Positions 1-7,323 of a DNA stretch of 7,810 bases are shown in pieces. The notes under the pieces were generated by a model. It saw nothing but the letters and a program-made list of their open reading frames with translations. It was not told the DNA's origin and made no database searches. Each line of letters starts with the position of its first letter. Within the stretch, counting starts at the first letter, position 1. This DNA is from an uncultured Eubacteriales bacterium (lineage in GTDB: Bacteria; Bacillota_A; Clostridia; Oscillospirales; CAG-272). A program made the translations under genes and the position numbers. The DNA lies in the NCBI GenBank assembly GCA_900555345.1, contig USKS01000058.1, positions 1-7,810 of the forward strand, read 5' to 3'.

Positions 1-6
1 CCGGAT

Positions 7-40
7 GACCCGTCCCATTGCGGGACGGGTCTTATTTTTT
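7..40 (+). terminator. Leader intrinsic terminator ahead of pheS (probable T-box attenuator 3' end)
   Basis: A perfect 10-bp GC-rich stem (7-16 with 22-31, 5-base loop) is followed by a T-rich tract at 32-40, the form of a rho-independent terminator. Only 26 bases separate it from the pheS start, and they hold the ribosome binding site, so no separate promoter fits. It therefore most likely acts as an attenuator rather than as the end of an upstream gene. In Firmicutes, pheST is commonly controlled by a tRNA-Phe T-box, in which the 5' arm of the terminator (a CGTCCC-like stretch) alternatively pairs with the GGGTGG of the conserved T-box sequence. The arm here contains CCGTCCC, which fits. 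The T-box itself and the specifier loop would lie before base 1 and are not seen. Confidence 0.8.
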
Positions 41-66
41 AGTTTTTTCACAACGGAGGAAAATGT

Positions 67-1119
67 ATGGACAATCAGATCTCTGAGCTGAGACAAAAGT
101 TTGAAGAGCGCCTTTCTCAGATCATGGGCGCCGACGAGCTTGAGGGTGTCAGAGTTTCATTTCTCGGAAAAAGCGGCGAAATAACCGTTCTTCTGAAGAA
201 AATGGGCAGCCTTGCGGCTGAGGACAGAAAAAGCTTCGGTCAGGCGGTAAACGAACTGAAAAGCTTTGCGGCGCAGCGTATTGCCGAGAAAACGACTGAG
301 CTTAAGGAGGCGGAGCTCAAAAAGGTGATCGAACTCACCCCCGAGTTTGATGTGTCCGTTCCCGTTGAACCCAGCCACGGTTCTTATCATCCCATAACGC
401 TTGTGCAGCGCCAGTGCGAAAACGTGTTCCGCTCCATGGGATTTACCGTTGAGGATTACAGCGAGGTCGTTACCGACTATGAGTGCTTCGAATCGCTGAA
501 TATTCCGAAATTTCATCCCGCAAGAGATATGCAGGACACATACTATCTTGAAAACGGTCAGCTTCTGAAATCGCAGACCTCTGCGGCGCAGAATGCTATA
601 TATAAGAAGTACCGCGACGCGCTCGTAAACGAGGGCAAGCCCATACGCGCCATATTCCCCGGCCGCTGCTTCAGAAACGAGTCTACCGACGCATGCCACG
701 AGAACACGTTCTTCCAGATGGAGGGCGTTATGGTCGACAAGAATATTTCCATATCAAACCTTATATTCTTTATGAAGACCATGCTTTCGGAGGTATTTCA
801 GCGCGATATAAAGGTCCGCCTGCGCCCGGGATTTTTCCCGTTTGTGGAGCCCGGATTTGAGCTTGACATAAACTGCCTTATCTGCGGCGGCGAGGGATGC
901 CCCTCCTGCAAGCACAGCGGCTGGCTTGAGCTTTGTCCCTGCGGTATGATACACCCCAACGTTCTGCGCGAGGGCGGCATTGATCCGGACGAGTACACCG
1001 GCTTTGCTTTCGGTCTCGGCCTTACGAGACTGGCAATGATGAAATACGGTATCAAAGATATCCGCGACCTCAACGGAGCCGATCTTTCGGATCTTGAGCA
1101 GTTCGCGGAGGACAGATAA
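67..1119 (+). CDS. pheS: Phenylalanine--tRNA ligase alpha subunit
   Basis: Catalytic alpha subunit of cytosolic phenylalanyl-tRNA synthetase, which with PheT forms the (alpha-beta)2 enzyme that charges tRNA-Phe. The 350 residues match the usual length. Residues 1-90 form the helical, coiled-coil-like N-terminal domain, with the family motif FLGKSGEIT at 32-40. The class II catalytic core follows: HPARDMQDTYYL at 150-161, KSQTSAAQ at 168-175, the motif 2 signature FRNE at 202-205, and motif 3 at 313-326 (FAFGLGLTRLAMMK) with Arg321. Ala314 aligns by motif with the E. coli Ala294 that lines the phenylalanine pocket. A cysteine cluster (270, 273, 278, 281, then 290 and 292) sits between motifs 2 and 3. 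The start is the ATG at 67, 7 bases after GGAGG (55-59). pheT begins 20 bases downstream. Confidence 0.97.
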   Translation: MDNQISELRQKFEERLSQIMGADELEGVRVSFLGKSGEITVLLKKMGSLAAEDRKSFGQAVNELKSFAAQRIAEKTTELKEAELKKVIELTPEFDVSVPVEPSHGSYHPITLVQRQCENVFRSMGFTVEDYSEVVTDYECFESLNIPKFHPARDMQDTYYLENGQLLKSQTSAAQNAIYKKYRDALVNEGKPIRAIFPGRCFRNESTDACHENTFFQMEGVMVDKNISISNLIFFMKTMLSEVFQRDIKVRLRPGFFPFVEPGFELDINCLICGGEGCPSCKHSGWLELCPCGMIHPNVLREGGIDPDEYTGFAFGLGLTRLAMMKYGIKDIRDLNGADLSDLEQFAEDR

Positions 1120-1139
1120 GGGAAAGGAAGGCGAGAAAA

Positions 1140-3515
1140 ATGCTTATATCAATGAACTGGATAAAGGATTTCGTAGACCTTGAAGGGCTTGATACAGACG
1201 AGCTTATTCACAAGTTCTCCCTTTCCACAGCCGAAGTCGAAAATGAGATATTCTATAAGGGCAGGGATCTGTGCGGCGTTGTATGCGCAAAGATAGTTTC
1301 CGTTGAGCCTCATCCCGAGTCTAAAAAGCTCCACCTTCTCAAGGTGGACTGCGGAGAGGGCGAGCTCTGCGACGTTGTCTGCGGCGCACCCAATGTAAAG
1401 GTCGGTATGAAGACCGCGTTTGCTCCCGTGGGCGCCCGTCTCGGTGAGATCACCATTTCTCCCCGTGCCCTTGCGGGACATACCTCTTTCGGTATGTGCT
1501 GCTCCGAAAAGGAGATAGGCATCAGCGACGAAAACTCCGGCATTATGGAGCTTTCCGACGATATCCCCTGCGGCGCAGATCTCAAGAGCGTATTTGACAT
1601 TGACGACGTTGTTTTCGAGGTCGACAACAAATCGCTTACCAACCGTCCTGACCTGTGGGGACACTACGGTATCGCGCGCGAGTTTGCCGCTCTTGCGGAC
1701 AGACCGCTGAGACCCCTTGAGACCGCGGATCTTTCGCAGTACAGGGATCTGCCCTGCATCGATCTAAAGATCGAGGATCCGCTTTGCCGCAGATATTCCT
1801 GCATAAGATTTGAGAACATAACGAAGAACGTAAGCCCGGTGAATATGCGCATCCGCCTGTACTACTGCGGTATGAGAGCCATAAACCTGCTTGCCGATCT
1901 TACGAACTATATAATGCTCGAAATGGGTCAGCCCATGCACGCATTCGACTCCAGAAAGGTCGAGAGCATCCGTGTGCGCCGCTTTGCCGAGCCTTTTGAG
2001 TTTCAGACTCTTGACGGAGTTGAGCGTCATATCGACGAAAATACGCTTATGATATGCAACGGCGACACTCCTGTGGCAATTGCCGGAATTATGGGCGGAC
2101 TTGATTCCGAGATCGTCGACGACACAACGTCGCTCGTTCTGGAGAGCGCAAACTTTGACTGCGTTTCCGTGCGCAAATCCTCTGCAAGACTTTCTCACAG
2201 AACGGACGCTTCCATGCGCTATGAAAAGAGCCTCGACCCTGAGATGACCGTGCCCGCCGTGGGACGTTTCCTGAAGCTTCTGCGCGACTGGGACAGCGGA
2301 GTCGAGGTAACGTCGAGACTTTGCGACGAGTATCCCGCACCTTTTGAAAAGGTCAGCCTTGAGTTTGACAAAAAGTTTGTTGACAGATATACCGGCATCG
2401 AGATTTCCAATGAGAGAATAGTAAAGACCCTTTCGTCCCTTGGTTTCGGAGTGCATCATCTCGGCGGGCATTTCAAAGCAGACGTTCCCACATGGCGCGC
2501 CACGAAGGACGTTACCATAAAAGCGGATATCATCGAGGAAATCACCCGTATCTACGGCTATGACAACTTCGACGTCCATACCGCCATGGCTCCTCTTTAC
2601 CCCGTCCGTCCCTTTGAGGAAAAGAGCGACGAGGAGCTTATAAAGGACATTCTTGTAAAAACATTCCTTCTGCACGAGGTCCATTCCTATATCTGGGCAT
2701 ACAGTGACGAGTGCAGAAAGCTCGGCATTACCGTTGAAGAGAATGTAAAGCTTTGCAACGCCACCAACCCCAATATCGAGACCCTGCGTCGCTCCATGAT
2801 ACCCACGCAGCTTTGCCAGGTGAAGCAGAACACGGCGTATGCTCCCGAATTCGGGATATTCGAGATCGGCAGAGTGGTCGAGGGACTTGACGGGAACAAT
2901 ATGTGCGTCGAAAAGAAGAAGCTTGCGATAACGCTGTTCTCTAAGACCGCGGACGCGGAAAAGCTTTACATGCGCCTTGTGGGTATGATCTCAACTCTTA
3001 CCGATTCGCTGAGACACCGCAGCCCCTCTTTCAGAAAGGCTGAGGCGGCGCACGACTATATCCATCCCGTAAACTATAACGAGATAATCTGCGGCGGCGT
3101 CACCGTCGGTACGATAGGCGTTGCGCATCCCGTGGTTTCGCTGAATATCGACCGCAAAGCGGCGGTGGTATTCGCTGAAATAGACATGGCGTCACTTGCG
3201 GATGTTGCCGATGCGGGCATACACTATACCGAAACGTCCAAATACCCGTCTATCGATGTCGACCTTACGTTTGTCTGCCCGAGGTTCGCGCCTGTGGCAA
3301 GCGCCATCGACGCCGACGAGAGTGGACTTATCCGTCACTACCGCGTGGTTGACGTCTACAACGACGGAAACGAAAAGAGCATATCCGTGCGTATAGAATT
3401 CAACGCGGGTGACAGAACACTTCAGCGCGACGAGGTCATGAAGCACGTTGACGGTATTATCAAAAAGCTTGCCGAGAGCGGCATAGAACTTAAAGGCGGC
3501 GCACTGCCGCAGTGA
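1140..3515 (+). CDS. pheT: Phenylalanine--tRNA ligase beta subunit
   Basis: Beta subunit of phenylalanyl-tRNA synthetase, which binds tRNA-Phe and edits mischarged Tyr-tRNA. At 791 residues it is full length. Domains in order: EMAPII/OB-like tRNA-binding domain at about 42-150 (PHPESKKLHLLKVDCG at 57-72); B3/4 editing domain at about 215-385, with PMHAFD at 265-270 and LESANFD at 334-340; B5 domain at about 405-477, with VPTWR at 449-453 and IEEITRIYGYDNF at 465-477; catalytic-like core at about 490-690; and the C-terminal ferredoxin-fold anticodon-binding domain at about 700-790 (KYPSIDVDLTF at 701-711). His267 and Glu335 appear to match the editing-site His and Glu known from the Thermus enzyme, so editing is probably retained (inference by motif). 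The ATG at 1140 follows a GGAAGG site at 1126-1131. The gene is co-directional with pheS, 20 bases away, and surely in the same operon. Confidence 0.97.
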   Translation: MLISMNWIKDFVDLEGLDTDELIHKFSLSTAEVENEIFYKGRDLCGVVCAKIVSVEPHPESKKLHLLKVDCGEGELCDVVCGAPNVKVGMKTAFAPVGARLGEITISPRALAGHTSFGMCCSEKEIGISDENSGIMELSDDIPCGADLKSVFDIDDVVFEVDNKSLTNRPDLWGHYGIAREFAALADRPLRPLETADLSQYRDLPCIDLKIEDPLCRRYSCIRFENITKNVSPVNMRIRLYYCGMRAINLLADLTNYIMLEMGQPMHAFDSRKVESIRVRRFAEPFEFQTLDGVERHIDENTLMICNGDTPVAIAGIMGGLDSEIVDDTTSLVLESANFDCVSVRKSSARLSHRTDASMRYEKSLDPEMTVPAVGRFLKLLRDWDSGVEVTSRLCDEYPAPFEKVSLEFDKKFVDRYTGIEISNERIVKTLSSLGFGVHHLGGHFKADVPTWRATKDVTIKADIIEEITRIYGYDNFDVHTAMAPLYPVRPFEEKSDEELIKDILVKTFLLHEVHSYIWAYSDECRKLGITVEENVKLCNATNPNIETLRRSMIPTQLCQVKQNTAYAPEFGIFEIGRVVEGLDGNNMCVEKKKLAITLFSKTADAEKLYMRLVGMISTLTDSLRHRSPSFRKAEAAHDYIHPVNYNEIICGGVTVGTIGVAHPVVSLNIDRKAAVVFAEIDMASLADVADAGIHYTETSKYPSIDVDLTFVCPRFAPVASAIDADESGLIRHYRVVDVYNDGNEKSISVRIEFNAGDRTLQRDEVMKHVDGIIKKLAESGIELKGGALPQ

Positions 3516-3516
3516 A

Positions 3517-3523
3517 AGAAGGA
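3517..3523 (+). promoter_or_regulatory. Ribosome binding site that decides the phosphoribosyltransferase start
   Basis: AGAAGGA lies 6 bases before the GTG at 3530. An earlier in-frame GTG at 3512 overlaps the pheT stop codon (3513-3515) and has no purine-rich site at the right distance, since the preceding bases are GC-rich pheT codons. The start at 3530 is therefore preferred. The close spacing to the pheT stop suggests translational coupling. Confidence 0.6.
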
Positions 3524-3529
3524 ATAAAC

Positions 3530-4090
3530 GTGAAAACAACTTATGAAATGAAGATCGCCGGACTTGACCGTTCACTGCCGCTTTGCCCCATAAGCGACAA
3601 ACTGAAGATCGGCGCGTTCGTAATATTCGGCGACCCGGAGCTTACCACCGCCTGCGCAAAGGAGCTTTTGGAAAAGGCTCCCGATTATGACTATATCATC
3701 ACGGCAGAGTCCAAGGGTATACCGATCGCGCACGAAATGGCGCGCCTTGCGGGAAATCAGAAGTATTTCATCGCAAGAAAGAAAGCAAAGCTTTATATGA
3801 CGGGCGTGTTTGAGGTGACCGTACATTCGATCACAACCGAGGGCGAGCAGAAGCTGTATCTTGACAAGGCGGACGCGGCTCTTATGAAGGGCAAGCGTAT
3901 TCTCATCGTGGACGACGTTGTTTCCACAGGTGAATCCCTGCGCGCGGTGGAAGAGCTTGTAAAGGCGGCAGGCGCGCAGATAGCGGGTCAGATGTGCATC
4001 CTCGCCGAGGGCGACGCGCAGAAGCGAAGCGATATAACGTATCTCGCGCCTCTCCCGCTGTTCAACAGCGAGGGCGAGCCCATAGCGTAA
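3530..4090 (+). CDS. Type I phosphoribosyltransferase (adenine/hypoxanthine PRTase-like)
   Basis: Predicted soluble type I phosphoribosyltransferase of the COG0503-like group, 186 residues from the GTG at 3530. Family enzymes transfer ribose 5-phosphate from PRPP to a purine base in salvage; some relatives are regulatory PRPP-binding domains. The PRPP-binding signature is intact at 124-136 (ILIVDDVVSTGES) with the acidic pair Asp128-Asp129. An upstream segment at 55-67 (YIITAESKGIPIA) and a basic ARKKAKLYM at 82-90 match the Apt/Xpt/archaeal Hpt layout, where these segments contact pyrophosphate and shape the active site. A stretch at 94-112 (FEVTVHSITTEGEQKLYLD) fits the flexible-loop region. 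The gene starts 15 bases after the pheT stop and is followed by a strong terminator, so it is the last gene of the pheST transcript. The base substrate cannot be set from sequence alone; adenine is the commonest annotation for such proteins, so no symbol is given. Confidence 0.85.
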   Translation: MKTTYEMKIAGLDRSLPLCPISDKLKIGAFVIFGDPELTTACAKELLEKAPDYDYIITAESKGIPIAHEMARLAGNQKYFIARKKAKLYMTGVFEVTVHSITTEGEQKLYLDKADAALMKGKRILIVDDVVSTGESLRAVEELVKAAGAQIAGQMCILAEGDAQKRSDITYLAPLPLFNSEGEPIA

Positions 4091-4098
4091 AGAATAAT

Positions 4099-4138
4099 AA
4101 AAATCAGCGCAAGGCAAATTTCCTTGCGCTGATTTTTT
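4099..4138 (+). terminator. Strong intrinsic terminator of the pheST-PRTase operon, possibly bidirectional
   Basis: A perfect 14-bp stem (4101-4114 with 4122-4135, 7-base loop) starts 11 bases after the phosphoribosyltransferase stop. On the plus strand a T-run at 4133-4138 follows the GC-rich part. On the minus strand the A-run at 4099-4103 gives an equivalent T-run, so it could also back up termination of the leftward transcript. Confidence 0.92.
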
Positions 4139-4150
4139 AATGAGTTATGT

Positions 4151-4181
4151 AAAAATCGGGGGCGCCGCCGGCGCCCCCGAT
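4151..4181 (-). terminator. Intrinsic terminator of the mtlD-side transcript
   Basis: A very GC-rich 12-bp inverted repeat (4155-4166 with 4170-4181, 3-base loop) lies 29 bases beyond the leftward dehydrogenase stop. Read on the minus strand it is followed by a T-run (the plus-strand A-run 4151-4155). On the plus strand no T-run follows directly, so it is oriented to end the minus-strand transcript. Confidence 0.88.
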
Positions 4182-4210
4182 CAGGTTTTGAAAATAGGTT
4201 CCGATATTTG

Positions 4211-5407
4211 TCAGACTATCATGCCGAGCTTTTCGTGCAGCTTTTCGTCCGCTGCGGTAAGTATATCTGAAAGCGCCTCGCCGCGGGCAAAATGAGCGTA
4301 CATCTCAAGAGTGCATACGGTTACGGGATCGTCATTCGCAAGTCCCGTGAGCCCTGTGAGTATCTCGCAGGCATTTTCCGCGTCAAGGGAATTTTCGGTT
4401 ATATAGCAGTGGAGAGCCGCCGCGCTGCCCGTGCAGATGTATACGGGAAAACTGCCGGTCTCAATAACGTTTTTGCAAGCTCCCGTGAGTCTGTCGCTTG
4501 CGGAAAGCTTGCGGGGAATGTCGCCGCCCACGCGGGCGCATGTATCGCCCAGCGCTCTGTTACCGAAGCGGCGGATAAGGTCGCAGGCGTGGTCGAGCAG
4601 GGGCTTTATGGGTGTTGAGTACTTTGCGGAAAGCGCTGCGCAGCTTTCGAGCATTGCGTTGTGCACGAAAAGTCTGACGGTGGGCTCCGCTATGCTGTCG
4701 CATATGTATTCATGACCCAGTATGTCGCCGAGATAGGCGCATATGGCGTGACCCATGTTGTGTATGAACAGCTTGCGCTCTATATAGTAGTGGAACGGAG
4801 CAAAGGGAACAACGTTTTTGATCTCGGGAACTTCTCCCTTGAACGCCGCCTTGTCCACGGGCAGAACGCCGTATTCCTCAACGGCGATCTTCAGCGGATT
4901 TTCGCCTTCCTTAGGCGGCTTCGGTACGGGCACCATTCTGCCCACGGAGGTCTCAACGAGACCTATCTGCTCAAGCTCCTCGGTACTGAGCACGGGGGCG
5001 AGCAGCTCGTCGTGTATGTATTTATCCGCGTCCATAAGATTTTCGCAGATAAGCAGGTTCAGCGGCTTTATGCCTGCGGCGTACCTTGCCTTGATGCCCG
5101 CGCTGAGATTGGGAATTATGTACTTTATAGCCTTTGCGCCCACGCAGGTCGCGGCTATGTCGGCAGCTTTCAGCGCTTCGACTGCGGCGTCACGGTCGTT
5201 GCCGTCAACGGCGCAGACCTTGTCTATGGTAATGATCTTTTCTTCTTTGCCGCCCACAATGTGGAGAGGATAGCAGCGGTCGCGGTTCAGCCGCTCGACC
5301 ACAGGCGCCGAAACGTCAATAAACGTAACTTTGTAGCCTGCCTGCGAAAACAGCGCTCCTATAAAGCCTCTGCCGATATTGCCGGCGCCGAAAATTACTG
5401 CATTCAT
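4211..5407 (-). CDS. mtlD: Mannitol-1-phosphate 5-dehydrogenase-like polyol dehydrogenase
   Basis: Predicted cytosolic NAD-dependent dehydrogenase of the polyol-specific long-chain family. MtlD interconverts mannitol 1-phosphate and fructose 6-phosphate. The 398 residues compare with about 380 in E. coli. The N-terminal dinucleotide fold opens with GAGNIGRGFIG at 7-17, the MtlD version of the glycine motif, and an acidic Asp31 at the end of the second strand favours NAD(H). The C-terminal catalytic domain carries ERKLFIHNMGHA at 210-221; Lys212, Asn217 and His220 have the K-x4-N-x2-H spacing known as catalytic in this family. PRKLSASDRL at 298-307 also matches MtlD. The start at 5407 follows a modest GGGGA site 8 bases away. 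It lies 44 bases after the ABC transporter gene on the same strand, probably in one transcript. No PTS mannitol transporter or regulator lies nearby, so in vivo flux could run either way. Other sugar-phosphate substrates are possible. Confidence 0.9.
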   Translation of the reverse strand: MNAVIFGAGNIGRGFIGALFSQAGYKVTFIDVSAPVVERLNRDRCYPLHIVGGKEEKIITIDKVCAVDGNDRDAAVEALKAADIAATCVGAKAIKYIIPNLSAGIKARYAAGIKPLNLLICENLMDADKYIHDELLAPVLSTEELEQIGLVETSVGRMVPVPKPPKEGENPLKIAVEEYGVLPVDKAAFKGEVPEIKNVVPFAPFHYYIERKLFIHNMGHAICAYLGDILGHEYICDSIAEPTVRLFVHNAMLESCAALSAKYSTPIKPLLDHACDLIRRFGNRALGDTCARVGGDIPRKLSASDRLTGACKNVIETGSFPVYICTGSAAALHCYITENSLDAENACEILTGLTGLANDDPVTVCTLEMYAHFARGEALSDILTAADEKLHEKLGMIV

Positions 5408-5451
5408 GTGTTTTTCCCCGTTTCTGTATTGATTTTTTATTGTTTTTTATA

Positions 5452-7209
5452 TTACTGCGCCGCGGCTTCCGTATCTTCGGCGCGGAACTGCTGGTTGTAC
5501 AGCATTGCGTACATTCCGCCGAGCGCCAGAAGCTCTTTGTGCGTGCCGCGCTCCGTAATGCGTCCGTCCTCCACAACTGCGATCTCATCCGCGTTTTTAA
5601 TTGTAGACAGACGGTGAGCCACGACTATTGTGGTTCTTCCGCGGCAAAGCTCGTCCAGCGCCGACTGTATGAGGATCTCGGTCGCGTTGTCAAGGGCGCT
5701 TGTGGCTTCGTCCAGTATGAGCACGGGCGGATTTTTAAGAAATACCCTCGCGATGGAAAGACGCTGCTTCTGCCCGCCGGAGAGCTTTACTCCGCGCTCG
5801 CCGATAACGGTATCGTAGCCCTCGTCAAGCTCGGTTATATAGTCATGGATGTTTGCGCGTTTTGCTGCCTCAACGACTTCCTCGTCGGTCGCGTCCGGTC
5901 TGCCGTACAGTATGTTGTCGCGCACCGAGGCGTTGAACAGATAGATGTCCTGCTGCACTATTCCTATGCTGCGCCTGAGCGACGAAAGCGTTATGTTTTT
6001 GATATTCACGCCGTCAAGCAGTATCTCACCGTCGGCAACATCGTAAAACCGCGGAATGAGATGGCATATGGTGGTTTTGCCGCCGCCGCTCGGACCGACA
6101 AGTGCGAATGTTTTGCCGACCGGGATGTCAAGATCAACATTATGCAGAACGTCGTGAGAGTCACCGTAGCCGTAGGAAACGCCGCGAAATTCTATATGCC
6201 CCTCGGGGCGGCCGATGTCGACGGCACCATCCGTGTCCTTTTCGGGCTCGGTATCCATGATCTCGGTAAAGCGCTGAAAGCCGGTAACGCCGTTCTGGTA
6301 CTGCTCCATAAAGCCGATAAGCGTCGTTATGGGAGTAAGGAACAGGCTGACGGACACGATAAACGCCGAATAGTCAGCAACGGTTATCTGCCCCGCGTAG
6401 AGAAACAGACCGCCCGCTATAAGCACCACAACGTTGAAAACGTTTGTGACAAAGGATGTTGACGAATGGAATTTGCCCATGGAGTCGTATGCTTCGCGCC
6501 GCGCCTCCACAAACTCAAGGTTGCCCACCTCGAATTTTTCTTTTTCCGTTTTGTCGTTTGTAAAAGCCTTTGTAACGCGTATACCCGATATGCTGCTCTC
6601 AAGAGAGGCGTTTATGACCGCCGTTGCTTCGCGGCTTTTTCTGAAAGCGTTGCGCATTTTCGTGCGCAGCATAAGGGAGATGGCAAACAAAACGGGCACG
6701 CAGGCGAAAATTATAAGCGTCAGGCGCCAGTCGATGGTCGCAAGGTATACGAACGACACCGCCACGGATATGGTGGATATGATTATATTCTCCGGTCCGT
6801 GATGTGCAAGCTCGCTTATATCCATAAGGTCGTTTGTCATGCGGGACATGATCTTGCCCGTTTCGTGACTGTCGAAAAAGCTGTACGGCAGGCGCTGCAG
6901 ATGCTCAAACATATCGCGGCGCATCTGCGCCTGCATTTTAACGCCCATCATGTGCCCCTGGTACTGGATGAAGTAGTTCAGCAGCATGCGGATGATGTAA
7001 AGCAGCAAAAGTGCAGCTCCTGCCGTAACTATGTAGCGCGTATTTCTGCTGCCGGAGGTGAACTCGCCTATCATCGTGCGGGTGACCACGGGATAGAAAA
7101 TGCCTATTGCCGAAACCGCAAAGGATGCCAGCATATCAAAGGTGAACAGTACCTTGTGCGGTCTGTAATATTTCATAAATCGCCCGAGCAGGCTTTTGTT
7201 TTTCTTCAT
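5452..7209 (-). CDS. ABC exporter half-transporter, fused permease and ATPase (MsbA/MdlB/LmrA type)
   Basis: Inner-membrane ABC exporter chain, 585 residues, the usual half-transporter length. Residues 1-315 form the six-helix transmembrane domain; hydrophobic stretches are visible near 20-45, 60-82, 140-160, 162-181, 250-272 and 278-300. Residues 338-575 form the ATPase: Walker A GPSGGGKTT at 372-380, Q-loop Gln419/Gln420, signature LSGGQ at 476-480, Walker B VLILDE at 496-501 with catalytic Glu501, D-loop SALD at 504-507 and switch His532. All ATPase motifs are canonical, and no partner half-transporter is visible in the window, so a homodimer with two working sites is plausible. The start ATG at 7209 is supported by a strong GGAGGAGG at 7217-7224, 7 bases away. 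The substrate (lipid, peptide or drug) cannot be told from sequence. The gene is first in a leftward unit with the mtlD-like gene. Confidence 0.95.
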   Translation of the reverse strand: MKKNKSLLGRFMKYYRPHKVLFTFDMLASFAVSAIGIFYPVVTRTMIGEFTSGSRNTRYIVTAGAALLLLYIIRMLLNYFIQYQGHMMGVKMQAQMRRDMFEHLQRLPYSFFDSHETGKIMSRMTNDLMDISELAHHGPENIIISTISVAVSFVYLATIDWRLTLIIFACVPVLFAISLMLRTKMRNAFRKSREATAVINASLESSISGIRVTKAFTNDKTEKEKFEVGNLEFVEARREAYDSMGKFHSSTSFVTNVFNVVVLIAGGLFLYAGQITVADYSAFIVSVSLFLTPITTLIGFMEQYQNGVTGFQRFTEIMDTEPEKDTDGAVDIGRPEGHIEFRGVSYGYGDSHDVLHNVDLDIPVGKTFALVGPSGGGKTTICHLIPRFYDVADGEILLDGVNIKNITLSSLRRSIGIVQQDIYLFNASVRDNILYGRPDATDEEVVEAAKRANIHDYITELDEGYDTVIGERGVKLSGGQKQRLSIARVFLKNPPVLILDEATSALDNATEILIQSALDELCRGRTTIVVAHRLSTIKNADEIAVVEDGRITERGTHKELLALGGMYAMLYNQQFRAEDTEAAAQ

Positions 7210-7250
7210 TATTCTTCCTCCTCCGGCTTTTTTGCATTGCTTTCTGAAAT

Positions 7251-7279
7251 ATTATACTACTTTTGCCGCGAAACCGCAA
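7251..7279 (-). promoter_or_regulatory. Sigma-A-like promoter for the ABC transporter-mtlD unit
   Basis: On the minus strand a perfect TATAAT (plus-strand 7251-7256) is preceded at exactly 17 bp by TTGCGG (7274-7279), which matches the TTG half of the -35 consensus. Transcription would begin near 7244, giving a leader of about 35 bases that contains the strong ribosome binding site of the ABC gene. Confidence 0.65.
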
Positions 7280-7294
7280 CAGCACTTTCAAAAT

Positions 7295-7323
7295 GTGTCG
7301 CAAATATTTTATATTCATATAAT
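7295..7323 (+). promoter_or_regulatory. Candidate promoter for the LysM-GH18 gene
   Basis: A perfect TATAAT at 7318-7323 has only a poor -35 match near 7295-7300. The same bases extended, CATATAAT at 7316-7323, also resemble the -10 box of the sporulation factor sigma-E, although I see no convincing sigma-E -35 at the usual spacing. Transcription would start around 7330, which excludes the in-frame ATG at 7322 as a start codon. The sigma-factor assignment is open. Confidence 0.45.

Noticed and set aside
63..86. Out-of-frame ATG at 63 giving a very short upstream open frame overlapping the pheS start
   Set aside because: It is only 3 bases from GGAGG, too close for efficient initiation, while the ATG at 67 has ideal spacing and the correct PheS frame.
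1764..2684. 306-codon minus-strand open frame inside pheT
   Set aside because: It is antisense to the conserved editing and B5 domains of PheT, with no recognisable domain and no ribosome binding site context; it is a shadow frame.
5408..5451. Possible separate promoter for the dehydrogenase in the AT-rich gap after the ABC gene
   Set aside because: TATAAA-like bases occur, but no acceptable -35 box lies at the right distance; AT-richness alone is not evidence.
4661..6462. Long plus-strand open frames (318 and 340 codons) opposite the dehydrogenase and ABC transporter genes
   Set aside because: They are antisense to two clearly recognised genes with full motif sets. Their translations are low-complexity, without family motifs, and the GC-rich third positions of the real genes explain the lack of stops.
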